From: Lacrimispora sp. 210928-DFI.3.58
GTDB lineage: Bacteria; Bacillota; Clostridia; Lachnospirales; Lachnospiraceae
DNA: 37,996 nucleotides
Assembly (NCBI RefSeq): GCF_020554865.1
Contig: NZ_JAJCIC010000038.1
Span: forward strand, 1-37,996
Direction: 5' to 3'
Numbering within the stretch: position 1 is the stretch's first letter; every line of letters starts with the position of its first letter. Below the pieces are notes generated by a model. The model did no database searches, was not told the origin of the DNA, and saw only the letters and a program-made list of their open reading frames with translations. Made by a program: the position numbers and the translations under genes. Positions 1 to 7,267 of this stretch are shown piece by piece.

Positions 1-71
1 AGAAAAGTGGTGCTGGGCGTAATCAACTAGCACCAACTTTGTCTACAGTCTGAGGGCAGGAAAACCTGCCC
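1..71 (-). repeat. Two-hairpin intergenic repeat B, copy 1 (cut by window edge)
   Basis: Read on the minus strand, a perfect 7-bp hairpin (71-54) lies directly after the yneA-like stop codon and is followed by the constant core TCAGACTGTAGACAAA (53-38). A second hairpin follows, with arms around 40-29 and 14-1. The same order (hairpin, core, second hairpin whose outer arms are AGAcAAAGT and ACTTTtCT) recurs at 37925-37989, and the hairpin plus core also at 1211-1248. It may also act as a transcription end. Function is unknown. Confidence 0.6.
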
Positions 72-380
72 TTAATCCAACTGGAAATATACCACTGTAA
101 GATACTGGCCTGCATGGATCGTATCCTCCTTCAAGCCGTTCATCTGTTTTAACGTTTTTATATATGCATCCGTACTCATACTGCTGCCCTCTTTGTACCG
201 ATCAGCAATCTGCCATAAGCTGTCACCGCTCTGTATCTGTATGCTCTTATAGTAAGGGGTTGCCATGTTTTCCTCCTCCTTTGCCATGGAGGTGAACATG
301 GTGTGTCCGGTTAATACAATTATAAGGAGTATTAAGGTAAAACTAATCACTTTCAGCTTTCTCATCGTCGACTTTCTCAT
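72..380 (-). CDS. yneA: YneA-like LysM cell-division inhibitor of the SOS response
   Basis: A 102-residue protein with a short basic N-terminus, one membrane segment (about residues 9-27) and a C-terminal LysM domain (about 44-98, with the IQSGDSLWQIADRY signature). Size, layout and position divergent to lexA match Bacillus YneA, which blocks septation after DNA damage; the exact inhibitory role here is inferred from that synteny. The ATG at 380 is chosen because AGGAGG lies 8 nt before it; an upstream in-frame start at 410 lacks this and would lie inside a LexA box. LexA boxes in its promoter point to SOS control. Confidence 0.8.
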   Translation of the reverse strand: MRKSTMRKLKVISFTLILLIIVLTGHTMFTSMAKEEENMATPYYKSIQIQSGDSLWQIADRYKEGSSMSTDAYIKTLKQMNGLKEDTIHAGQYLTVVYFQLD

Positions 381-404
381 ATGTAACCCTCCTGTTTTGC
401 TACA

Positions 405-416
405 GAACATCTGTTC
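405..416. promoter_or_regulatory. LexA box 1 (yneA side)
   Basis: GAACATCTGTTC, a perfect match to the Firmicutes LexA half-site layout GAAC-N4-GTTC. It lies between the yneA-like promoter and its start codon. Confidence 0.85.
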
Positions 417-430
417 TTTTCGATATCTAT

Positions 431-460
431 ACTATATCATCAGAACATACGTTTTGTCAA
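431..460 (-). promoter_or_regulatory. yneA promoter with LexA box 2
   Basis: On the minus strand a consensus -35 TTGACA (460-455) and a -10 TATAGT (436-431) are separated by 18 bp. A second LexA box, GAACATACGTTT (443-454), occupies the spacer, so bound LexA would block RNA polymerase. Confidence 0.75.
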
Positions 461-480
461 GCATTCCTGTCAAAAAAACC

Positions 481-519
481 GAACAAAGGTTTGCATTTTT
501 GCCGAACATATGTTACTAT
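481..519 (+). promoter_or_regulatory. lexA promoter with LexA boxes 3 and 4
   Basis: Predicted -35 TTGCAT (491-496) and -10 TACTAT (514-519) with a 17-bp spacer. LexA-like boxes GAACAAAGGTTT (481-492) and GAACATATGTTA (504-515) overlap the -35 and the spacer/-10, the expected autoregulatory arrangement. Confidence 0.75.
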
Positions 520-547
520 AGAATCAGTAAGATGCAGGAGGTAGATT

Positions 548-1159
548 ATGGCTCAGGATAAAATGACTGCAAAGCAGCAGGAGATATTAGAGTATATTAA
601 AGAAACCATATTAAAGAAGGGATATCCGCCGGCTGTACGTGAGATTTGTGAGGCGGTCCACTTAAAGTCCACCTCTTCCGTTCATTCCCACCTTTCCGCC
701 CTGGAGGAGAAGGGATATATCCGCCGGGACCCCACAAAGCCCAGGACCATCGAGATTCTGGATGACTCTTTTAACTTTCGCAGAGAGATGGTAAATATCC
801 CGGTTTTGGGAACAGTTGCTGCCGGCGAACCCCTTCTGGCTGAGGAGCATATTGAAGATTATTTTCCATTCCCAGCAGAGGCCCTGCCCAATGCAGAGAC
901 CTTTATGCTTCATGTAAAGGGTGAAAGTATGATAAACGCAGGCATCCTGCCTGGTGACCAGATCATTGTGGAGCAAAGGCAGACAGCGAACAACGGTGAG
1001 ATCGTAGTGGCACTGATCGATGATTCCGCCACCGTAAAGCGTTTTTACAAGGAAAACGGTCATTACCGCCTTCAGCCGGAAAATGATGCCATGGAGCCCA
1101 TCATCACAGACCATGTGGAGATCCTCGGCAAGGTGATCGGACTGCTCCGCATGATGTAG
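548..1159 (+). CDS. lexA: LexA repressor, SOS regulator
   Basis: A 203-residue LexA of normal length. The N-terminal winged helix (about 1-70) binds the GAAC-N4-GTTC boxes upstream. The C-terminal S24 peptidase domain carries the Ala92-Gly93 self-cleavage site, nucleophile Ser127 in the GESM motif, and catalytic Lys164. In the family, RecA filaments trigger self-cleavage and derepress SOS genes. AGGAGG at 536-541 sets the start. It is divergent from the yneA-like gene and controlled by the same box cluster. Confidence 0.97.
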   Translation: MAQDKMTAKQQEILEYIKETILKKGYPPAVREICEAVHLKSTSSVHSHLSALEEKGYIRRDPTKPRTIEILDDSFNFRREMVNIPVLGTVAAGEPLLAEEHIEDYFPFPAEALPNAETFMLHVKGESMINAGILPGDQIIVEQRQTANNGEIVVALIDDSATVKRFYKENGHYRLQPENDAMEPIITDHVEILGKVIGLLRMM

Positions 1160-1210
1160 CTGCACACCCCCGTTTTCCCGGATATTATGATAATCTCCCC
1201 TGACATAAAA

Positions 1211-1310
1211 AGAATCCTGCATCGCAGGATTCTCAGACTGTAGACAAACTATGTTTTCTGGAACGGGAGCTCGAGGGCAAAGCCCTCGAACTGGATCTTT
1301 AGTTCCCTAT
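1211..1310. repeat. Two-hairpin intergenic repeat B, copy 2
   Basis: A perfect 9-bp hairpin (1211-1233) is followed on the plus strand by the core TCAGACTGTAGACAAA (1233-1248), then by further inverted repeats (CGAGGGC/GCCCTCG near 1272-1290 inside GGAAC/GTTCC arms). The first hairpin has a T-run only when read on the minus strand. Same layout as the copies at 1-71 and 37925-37989. Confidence 0.55.
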
Positions 1311-1320
1311 GTAATGTAAC

Positions 1321-1364
1321 GAAAAAGCTTCAGCCCCCTCTTTCTCATAAAAGGAGGCTGAAGC
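1321..1364 (-). terminator. Rho-independent terminator of the LOR/SDH gene
   Basis: On the minus strand GCTTCAGCC and GGCTGAAGC arms (1364-1327, extended by a C/T-rich and A/G-rich inner pairing) are followed directly by a run of T residues (1326-1322). It lies about 75 bp after the stop codon at 1438. Confidence 0.85.
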
Positions 1365-1437
1365 ACATATCAGCAGGAGTTCTTTATTCATTTATTCAAA
1401 GTTCTGAGTCCTTACTCAGATCATTCTCATTTCACCG

Positions 1438-2538
1438 CTATTTCATCACTCCCAGACCCTTTGCAACAATCGTGATAAAATCCTGTACATTTGTTACAAT
1501 GGTAGTCGCGCAGAGGCTTCCTCTGTCCAGAAGCTTATTCACCACGAACTCATCCGCATCGACCGTATACAGGTAAACAGGGCGGATCTGGCCGTCCGGC
1601 ATTACGCGGAAGGAAGGAGTCATATTGCCCGTGGCAATGGTATGGAGCATGGTAGCCAGGCAGATGACCGTTGTAGACTTGCGCACGAGGTTTCTCATAG
1701 CGCCCTGGCCCTCATATGCGTCTCCGATCACCTCAGGAAGAGGCCCGTCATCCCGGATGGAACCTGTGAGCACGATGGGCACATGATTCTTTACACAGCT
1801 GTAAATGATGCCGTTGTCTATGTTGTAATCCTCGATAAACTGCGGAATGGAGCCGCTGCGGCGCACCTTGTTGATGACATCCAGATGATTATAATGACCG
1901 TTTGGCTGTGATTTCTGGGTGTAAATATCCTGTCCCAGGGCGGTGTGCAGAAGGGCGCCCTCCAGATCATGAGTTGCCAGCGCATTGCCGGCCATCAGGC
2001 CGTGGGCATAGCCGTTTTCAACAAGAGACTGCATGGCATAGCGTGCATCCGCGTCAAAGGAGAAGGCAGGTCCCATCACCCATACAATATTTCCGTGCTC
2101 CCTCTCATGGCGCAAAAGCTCAAAAAGGTTGTCGTAATCCCTGGCATAGGAGGTCTCCCTGCTTCTTCCCTGGCGGAAAACAAACTGATCCTCCAGTCCG
2201 TCTGCTGCCTCTGCAAAGCCGTTGCAGTGCATATAAATGCCCTCTTCACACTTCTCCGTCCTTCCCAGAATGACCTTATCGCCCTTTTTTATGTTCCTGT
2301 TCTCCACAACCTCCAGATGACCGTCATCACAGATCACTACGCTGGAGTCCATACGGCTTTCTTCTGCCAGCACCCAGGTTCCATTGATCTTAAAATACTC
2401 CGGGTACATGGAGGTGCTGTGGTAATACTCCGGTGCAACGCCGTCCTTCTCTGCAATTTCATATTTGACATCCGGCGCGTTTACGAACTGGGGCTGTGTA
2501 AAATCCGGATGATGATATTTGGGTATTGAAAATGACAT
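1438..2538 (-). CDS. LOR/SDH-domain protein (TIGR00300-like), possible ornithine cyclodeaminase relative
   Basis: A 366-residue protein resembling the LOR/SDH-domain family, whose archaeal members include ornithine cyclodeaminases. A Rossmann-like C-terminal part is suggested by IVWVMGPAFSFDAD, GLMAGNALATHDLEGALL and PIVLTGSIRDDGPLP. Substrate and reaction here are not shown by the sequence; amino-acid metabolism is the family-level inference. The start at 2538 is chosen for the AGAGG ribosome site 9 nt upstream; the frame stays open to 2637, but that extension has no ribosome site. It is divergent from the AraC-type regulator and ends at a strong terminator. Confidence 0.7.
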   Translation of the reverse strand: MSFSIPKYHHPDFTQPQFVNAPDVKYEIAEKDGVAPEYYHSTSMYPEYFKINGTWVLAEESRMDSSVVICDDGHLEVVENRNIKKGDKVILGRTEKCEEGIYMHCNGFAEAADGLEDQFVFRQGRSRETSYARDYDNLFELLRHEREHGNIVWVMGPAFSFDADARYAMQSLVENGYAHGLMAGNALATHDLEGALLHTALGQDIYTQKSQPNGHYNHLDVINKVRRSGSIPQFIEDYNIDNGIIYSCVKNHVPIVLTGSIRDDGPLPEVIGDAYEGQGAMRNLVRKSTTVICLATMLHTIATGNMTPSFRVMPDGQIRPVYLYTVDADEFVVNKLLDRGSLCATTIVTNVQDFITIVAKGLGVMK

Positions 2539-2731
2539 GGTATGGTTCCTCTCTTTCCTCATGTATTTCGAACAAGCAGGAAACGCGAACTCCACTGCGT
2601 TAACGTTTGAGCAGCAAATAGTTCCGCATTCTGGCACTCAGCTGTTTTTATTTTAACGCATTTTCCAAAAAACGGTAGGACAAAATTCTGTAAAAACATG
2701 GTATTTTAACGCCTATCCCCTTTTGCCTCTC

Positions 2732-2760
2732 TTGTATCTGTCTGTAAAAACGATTATAAT
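2732..2760 (+). promoter_or_regulatory. Promoter of the AraC regulator
   Basis: TTGTAT (2732-2737) and a perfect -10 TATAAT (2755-2760) with a 17-bp spacer, 38 bp before the start codon. Confidence 0.65.
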
Positions 2761-2797
2761 GAATTACGAAAATAATCCATACAAAGGAGGCTCCCGT

Positions 2798-4087
2798 ATG
2801 GCCAAATTTGTACCAACCCAAAGCTCCTACTGCTCCATGCAGGATGAAAATAAAATATGCAGCTTTGATATCGAGGTCCTTACAGGGCCTACAGAACCGC
2901 TCCTTCATTCCATGTCGCGCTTCTGGCTGATCAACAGCGGAGAGGGCACCCTGCGTTTAAATAACAGGTCCTATCATATAAAGCCAGGAGCTGTGTTTTC
3001 CGTACTTCCCTGGCAGATCAGCGAGATCACAGAGGTAGTCTCGCCCATACAGCTTTTTGTGGTTGCCTACTATTTTGACACGGTTAATGAGATCATCAAA
3101 GCATTTTATAATCCAGGCAGCAGGCAGCTGTCCATTATACAGGCTCTCATGAAAAGCCCTGTGCTCTACCTGGAAGGCAGCCAGCTGGAATCTGTGAGGA
3201 CTATGTTTCTCTCTATAAAAGAAGAGCTGGGAATGGAATCCACCATGGACTCTCCCTCCAGCCAGTCTCCCGGCTGGGAGCTTAGAAACCTCTTTATCAC
3301 CAACAAATTGATTGAGATCCTCATCTGCTTTATGCGGGCAGAGAAGATGGTCACAGCCGCTCTTAAACAGACCATCGAGCCCTGTGAGATTTTCCACTAC
3401 CTTTACAGCCATCTGAATGAGAAGATCACGTTGGCTAAGCTGTCTAAGATCTTTTATATGAGCGAGTCCTCCATCAGCGCTTATATCACATCCACAACGG
3501 GTCTCTCCTTTTTTGACCTGCTAAATGAGATGAGGATTGGAAAAACCATCAATTTTCTCCTGTATACAGACTTTACGCTGGAGGAGCTGGCGGAGATCCT
3601 GGGCTTTGTGGACAGCTCCCATATCAGCAAGGTATTTCTGGCCAGGATGGGGATGAAGGCAAATGAGTTCCGCAATATCTACCAGAATATCGGAGATCTG
3701 TGCCGCATTAAGGACAGGCGTGACTTTTATACTATGATCTCTTACATATACAGGCATTACAGCGAGAATCTGTCCCCCAAGCTTCTCTGCGACCGCTTCC
3801 GGATATCCCCAACGGAGCTGAACCAGATCCTTCTCTATCAGGTGGAGATGAACTTTTCCGACTACCTGAATTTTATACGTGTTAACCGCGCATCGGAGCT
3901 GCTCCTTGAGAGCACAAAGAGCATCATGGAAATTGCCATAGAGGTTGGCTACAATACCGAAAAGACGCTGACACGCAACTTTTTAAAATTCCGCTCTATG
4001 ACGCCTGGTAAGTTCCGCCAATCCATCAGGCTTCAGACAACAGACTGGCGGGAAAGGAAGGATCCCTATGCCAAAGAGACCACTTAA
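2798..4087 (+). CDS. AraC-family regulator with two HTH domains
   Basis: A 429-residue regulator. The N-terminal third looks like a cupin-type AraC sensing domain (PGAVFSVLPWQISEI region). Two consecutive AraC-type double-helix-turn-helix modules follow, roughly residues 205-305 (ITLAKLSKIFYMS...GMKANEFRN) and 320-420 (LSPKLLCDRFRIS...MTPGKFRQ). A single module is usual, so this is a duplication. The start at 2798 follows AAAGGAGG; the longer frame from 2723 would include the -10 box. The last 20 bp overlap the exporter gene downstream, suggesting translational coupling and that it controls the exporter. Confidence 0.88.
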   Translation: MAKFVPTQSSYCSMQDENKICSFDIEVLTGPTEPLLHSMSRFWLINSGEGTLRLNNRSYHIKPGAVFSVLPWQISEITEVVSPIQLFVVAYYFDTVNEIIKAFYNPGSRQLSIIQALMKSPVLYLEGSQLESVRTMFLSIKEELGMESTMDSPSSQSPGWELRNLFITNKLIEILICFMRAEKMVTAALKQTIEPCEIFHYLYSHLNEKITLAKLSKIFYMSESSISAYITSTTGLSFFDLLNEMRIGKTINFLLYTDFTLEELAEILGFVDSSHISKVFLARMGMKANEFRNIYQNIGDLCRIKDRRDFYTMISYIYRHYSENLSPKLLCDRFRISPTELNQILLYQVEMNFSDYLNFIRVNRASELLLESTKSIMEIAIEVGYNTEKTLTRNFLKFRSMTPGKFRQSIRLQTTDWRERKDPYAKETT

Positions 4088-4865
4088 CTTGGAGGAACAG
4101 CAGGAGGTATTGGATGCCGCCATGGAGGCTGGACATATCCTGCTGGAAAACGGGGCGGAGATCTTCCGTGTAGAGGAGACCATGGAGCGCATCTGCCGCC
4201 ATTATGGGATCGGCTCCGGGAATTTCTTCGTTCTCAGCAACGGGATATTTACAACCTCCGGCAATGCAGGCGAGCCTATTTACGCCAAGGTCCAGCATAT
4301 TCCGGTAAGGGGCTCCCATTTAAACCGTGTTGCCGCTGTGAACCAGCTGTCAAGAGAGATTGAGAAGGGACTTTATTCCATTGGCGAGGTGCGTGCAAGG
4401 CTGGAGCAGATCCGCACCATGCCGGGCAAGACAAAGACCATGCAGATCCTGGCCTCAGGTGTTGGCAGTGCCAGCTTCTGCTATCTGTTTGGCGGAAGCC
4501 TGGGCGACAGCGCCGCAGCGCTTATTGCAGGTATTCTGCTGTATATCTATGTCATTTTTATCAGCAGCCCCTATCTCTCCAAGATCGTGGGAAATATCTG
4601 CGGAGGTGCCCTGGTGACCTGCCTGTGCTCTGTCATGTACCTGATAGGTGCAGGAGCACATTTGAATTTTATGATCATCGGCTCCATCATGCCTCTGATA
4701 CCCGGCGTGGCCTTTATCAATGGGATCAGGGACATGGCAGACGGTGACTATCTTTCCGGCTCCGTCCGGCTGTTGGATGCACTCCTGGTGTTTTTCTGCA
4801 TTTCCATGGGAGTTGCCCTTATGCTAATGGTATTTCATCAGATGACAGGAGGAATGCTGTTATGA
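4068..4865 (+). CDS. ThrE-type threonine/serine exporter, large half (DUF1212)
   Basis: A 265-residue membrane protein. The cytoplasmic N-terminal part has the ThrE/DUF1212 signature (LLENGAEIFRVEETM, SNGIFTT), followed by about five hydrophobic segments. In Corynebacterium ThrE both halves are one polypeptide that exports threonine and serine; here the C-terminal half is the next gene. The start overlaps the AraC regulator by 20 bp and the stop overlaps the next start as ATGA. Substrate specificity is inferred from the family. Confidence 0.88.
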   Translation: MPKRPLNLEEQQEVLDAAMEAGHILLENGAEIFRVEETMERICRHYGIGSGNFFVLSNGIFTTSGNAGEPIYAKVQHIPVRGSHLNRVAAVNQLSREIEKGLYSIGEVRARLEQIRTMPGKTKTMQILASGVGSASFCYLFGGSLGDSAAALIAGILLYIYVIFISSPYLSKIVGNICGGALVTCLCSVMYLIGAGAHLNFMIIGSIMPLIPGVAFINGIRDMADGDYLSGSVRLLDALLVFFCISMGVALMLMVFHQMTGGMLL

Positions 4866-5311
4866 GATTTCTGATAGAGATTGCGGCCGCTGTCACGGGA
4901 ACCGTGTCATTTTCCCTACTGTTCGGCGTTCCAACCCAATATTATCCCTACTGCGGCTTTATCGGAGGTGTTGGCTGGTTTGTCTATTCCCTGCTGGCTC
5001 TTAAGGGATGCTCTGCGCCTGTGGCCTCCCTCTTTGCGACAGTCATGGTAATCCTCCTGTCACGCTCCTTTGCAGTGCGGGAGCAGTGCCCGGTGACGAT
5101 CTTTCTCATATCAGGGATATTTCCCCTTGTGCCGGGAGCCGGGCTTTACTGGACCACCTATTATATTGTGATGAACAAGCTGGATCTGGCACTGCAGACA
5201 GGCTTTACCTCTCTTAAGATCGCTGTTGCCATCGTCATGGGCATTGTGTTTGTGTTTGAGCTTCCCCAGCGCATCTTCCGGGTGTTTTCCCCAAAGCATC
5301 CAAACCGATAG
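4862..5311 (+). CDS. ThrE-type exporter, small half (DUF3815)
   Basis: A 149-residue hydrophobic protein with about four membrane segments and the ThrE_2/DUF3815 pattern (FLISGIFPLVPGAGLYWTTYYIV). It is the partner of the preceding DUF1212 protein, coupled by an ATGA stop-start overlap, and the two probably form one amino-acid exporter. It converges on rsfS with only 20 bp between the stop codons; I see no clear terminator in that gap. Confidence 0.85.
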   Translation: MRFLIEIAAAVTGTVSFSLLFGVPTQYYPYCGFIGGVGWFVYSLLALKGCSAPVASLFATVMVILLSRSFAVREQCPVTIFLISGIFPLVPGAGLYWTTYYIVMNKLDLALQTGFTSLKIAVAIVMGIVFVFELPQRIFRVFSPKHPNR

Positions 5312-5331
5312 CAGGATCAAAACGTTTAATG

Positions 5332-5685
5332 CTACTGCAGTTCATTAATATCCACAAAGGTCTTGCCATCTCTCCAGATGCGCTCCAGATCATAGAACAA
5401 TCTGTCCTCCCGGCAGAAGATGTGGACGATCACATCCTTGTAATCCATAAGGATCCAGTTTGCATTCTGGTAGCCTTCGATCTGCTTGCACTCGCAGCCT
5501 GCTTTCCCCAGCATCTCCGCTACATTGTCAGCCATAGCCTGAACCTGGTTGGGATTGCTTCCGTCTGCAATGATAAAATAGTCTGCAAGAACGGACACAG
5601 ACTGGATATCGATGATCTTAATGTCCTCGCCCTTTTTATCGCTTAAGGCATTGTAGGCGATCTTAACCATTTCCTTTGAGTTCAT
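5332..5685 (-). CDS. rsfS: Ribosomal silencing factor RsfS
   Basis: A 117-residue RsfS/YbeB/Iojap protein (conserved ADYFIIADGSNPNQVQAMAD and WILMDYKDVIVHIF). The family binds ribosomal protein L14 and blocks subunit joining when nutrients are low. The start at 5685 is preceded by AAGGAG and lies inside the 3' end of yqeK (23-bp overlap), so the two are probably translationally coupled. Last gene of the obg-yhbY-nadD-yqeK-rsfS series. Confidence 0.95.
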   Translation of the reverse strand: MNSKEMVKIAYNALSDKKGEDIKIIDIQSVSVLADYFIIADGSNPNQVQAMADNVAEMLGKAGCECKQIEGYQNANWILMDYKDVIVHIFCREDRLFYDLERIWRDGKTFVDINELQ

Positions 5686-6274
5686 TCGGTTCTCCTTCCA
5701 ATTTTCGAAAATATTCATATGCGTCTGCGGTCATAGGGTCAATGTTGCCGCCCTTTTTCTTCAGATAGTCCAATGTTCCTGCCAGAATGGCATACATGGT
5801 CTTATCCAGATCCTCGTAGGCCAGCCTCCGGATCACAGGAAGATTCTCTGCCTTATAGCGCCTGGGCTCGATATAGTCTGCAATGTAGAGGATCTTATCC
5901 AGCACGCTCATTTCCGGTTTTCCAGTGGTGTGGCACCGGATAGCCGACAGGACTTCTGCATCGTCAATGCCGTATTTGTGCTCAGCCAGCCATGCACCAT
6001 ATTTTGCATGGAGCACGGGCAATGCCTTATATTCTGCGTCTGTCACCTCAATGCCGTGTTTTAAGCATTTTTTCAGTATGATCTCATCTGAATACCGCTT
6101 GCCGCAGTCGTGCATCAGGCCTGCAAGCTCTGCACGGTCCAGATCATAGCCATAGCGCATGGCAAGGTTCATACAGGTAAAGGATACGCTTATGGAGTGT
6201 TCATAGCGCATGGGAGCCAGCTTTGATTGGAGCTTCCTGCGCAGTATCATAATCTGACTGCATTGATTATCCAT
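5663..6274 (-). CDS. yqeK: YqeK HD-domain hydrolase (diadenosine tetraphosphatase)
   Basis: A 203-residue HD-superfamily protein with His26 (RYEHS), His55-Asp56 (LMHDCGKR) and a downstream C-terminal Asp (YIADYIEPRR). YqeK enzymes symmetrically cleave diadenosine tetraphosphate to ADP. Neighbours nadD (5 bp upstream) and rsfS (overlapping) match the conserved Firmicutes order. AAGGAG lies about 10 nt before the start. Confidence 0.93.
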   Translation of the reverse strand: MDNQCSQIMILRRKLQSKLAPMRYEHSISVSFTCMNLAMRYGYDLDRAELAGLMHDCGKRYSDEIILKKCLKHGIEVTDAEYKALPVLHAKYGAWLAEHKYGIDDAEVLSAIRCHTTGKPEMSVLDKILYIADYIEPRRYKAENLPVIRRLAYEDLDKTMYAILAGTLDYLKKKGGNIDPMTADAYEYFRKLEGEPNELKGNG

Positions 6275-6279
6275 CTGAT

Positions 6280-6906
6280 CTACTCTCCTTTTTTCGTGCC
6301 CTTCTGGTAAAGCTTATGGGCCTTAATATATTCAGCTACAGGCTCCGGAACATAGCTTTCCACTGCCTTGCCCAAAGCCACAGCCTTCCGTATTTCTTCT
6401 GAGGAAATTTCTATCTCATGAAACCGGATAGGATAAATACGCGCCCCATATTTCTGCTCCAGATAGAGGATCTGATCCTCCAGGCTCCTGTGCTCCTGCC
6501 TATATGGCCTTCCCGCCACCAAAAGCACAGTCTGTTCCATCACTTTCTCAGGATGGAACCAGAATTCTATCTGATACAGGGAATCCGCACCAATGATAAA
6601 ATAGAATTCATGCTTGGGGTATTCCTCTTTTAACAGAGTCAGTGTCTGGGCAGTATAGGTATTCCCCTCCCGCTCCAGCTCGAAATCAGAATAACGGAAA
6701 CCGGGAATCCCATGGATCCCCAGTTTCACCATGGCCCTGCGGTCTTCTCCTGCTGTCACTATACGGTTTCTCTTATGGGGCGGCTGTCCGGAGGGCATGA
6801 ACCAGATCTCATCCAGTTCAAACTGCTCATAGGCCTGCTGTCCCAGCTTTAAATGGGCATTGTGGATCGGATCAAAGGTTCCGCCCAGGATCCCTATCTT
6901 TGCCAT
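6280..6906 (-). CDS. nadD: Nicotinate-nucleotide adenylyltransferase NadD
   Basis: A 208-residue nucleotidyltransferase with the GGTFDPIHNAHL motif at residues 8-19 (catalytic HxxH) and the C-terminal ISSEEIRKAV motif. It adenylates nicotinate mononucleotide to deamido-NAD in the cytoplasm. It lies 5 bp before yqeK. A perfect 11-bp-arm palindrome sits 23 bp upstream of the start and may be an operator. Confidence 0.96.
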   Translation of the reverse strand: MAKIGILGGTFDPIHNAHLKLGQQAYEQFELDEIWFMPSGQPPHKRNRIVTAGEDRRAMVKLGIHGIPGFRYSDFELEREGNTYTAQTLTLLKEEYPKHEFYFIIGADSLYQIEFWFHPEKVMEQTVLLVAGRPYRQEHRSLEDQILYLEQKYGARIYPIRFHEIEISSEEIRKAVALGKAVESYVPEPVAEYIKAHKLYQKGTKKGE

Positions 6907-6928
6907 GAAACATCCTCTTTTCCATTTT

Positions 6929-6953
6929 GTTTACATAAATATTTTATGTAAAC
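6929..6953. promoter_or_regulatory. Perfect palindrome upstream of nadD
   Basis: Arms GTTTACATAAA and TTTATGTAAAC flank a 3-nt centre. It is AT-rich and has no T-run directly after either side, so an operator is more likely than a terminator. Possible targets are nadD-yqeK-rsfS. Confidence 0.45.
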
Positions 6954-6957
6954 TCGT

Positions 6958-7257
6958 CTACTTAACAGGCAGCTGTATTTTCCTCTTGCTCTCATCCTTT
7001 GCCGGACGGTACAGGACAATCTTCCTTCCGATCACCTGGACTACCTCAGAATGTGTGCGCTCTGCCAGCACCTCTGCAATGGAGCGCCCGTCATCCAGAC
7101 AATTTTTGAGCACAGTGATCTTTACCAGCTCTCTGGCCTCCAAAGCCTCGGAGACAGCCTGAGTGACCTCAGGCGTCAAACTGGACTTTCCAATCTGGAA
7201 CACCGAATCTATATTCATAGCCAGCCCCTTCAGGTAGGCTCTCTGCTTACTTGTCAT
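6958..7257 (-). CDS. yhbY: YhbY-type CRM-domain RNA-binding protein
   Basis: A 99-residue single CRM/YhbY domain protein (MTSKQRAYLKGLA at the start, GKSSLTPEVTQAVSEALEARELVKITVL). Family members bind 23S rRNA precursors during 50S assembly. The start at 7257 is chosen because AGGAGT precedes it; the frame runs on to 7314 into obg. It follows obg by 10 bp. Confidence 0.9.
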   Translation of the reverse strand: MTSKQRAYLKGLAMNIDSVFQIGKSSLTPEVTQAVSEALEARELVKITVLKNCLDDGRSIAEVLAERTHSEVVQVIGRKIVLYRPAKDESKRKIQLPVK

Positions 7258-7267
7258 AGTCTTACTC

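Noticed and set aside
6929..6953. Palindrome before nadD as a terminator of yhbY
   Set aside because: AT-only outer arms, no adjoining T-run, and the neighbouring genes form a conserved series.
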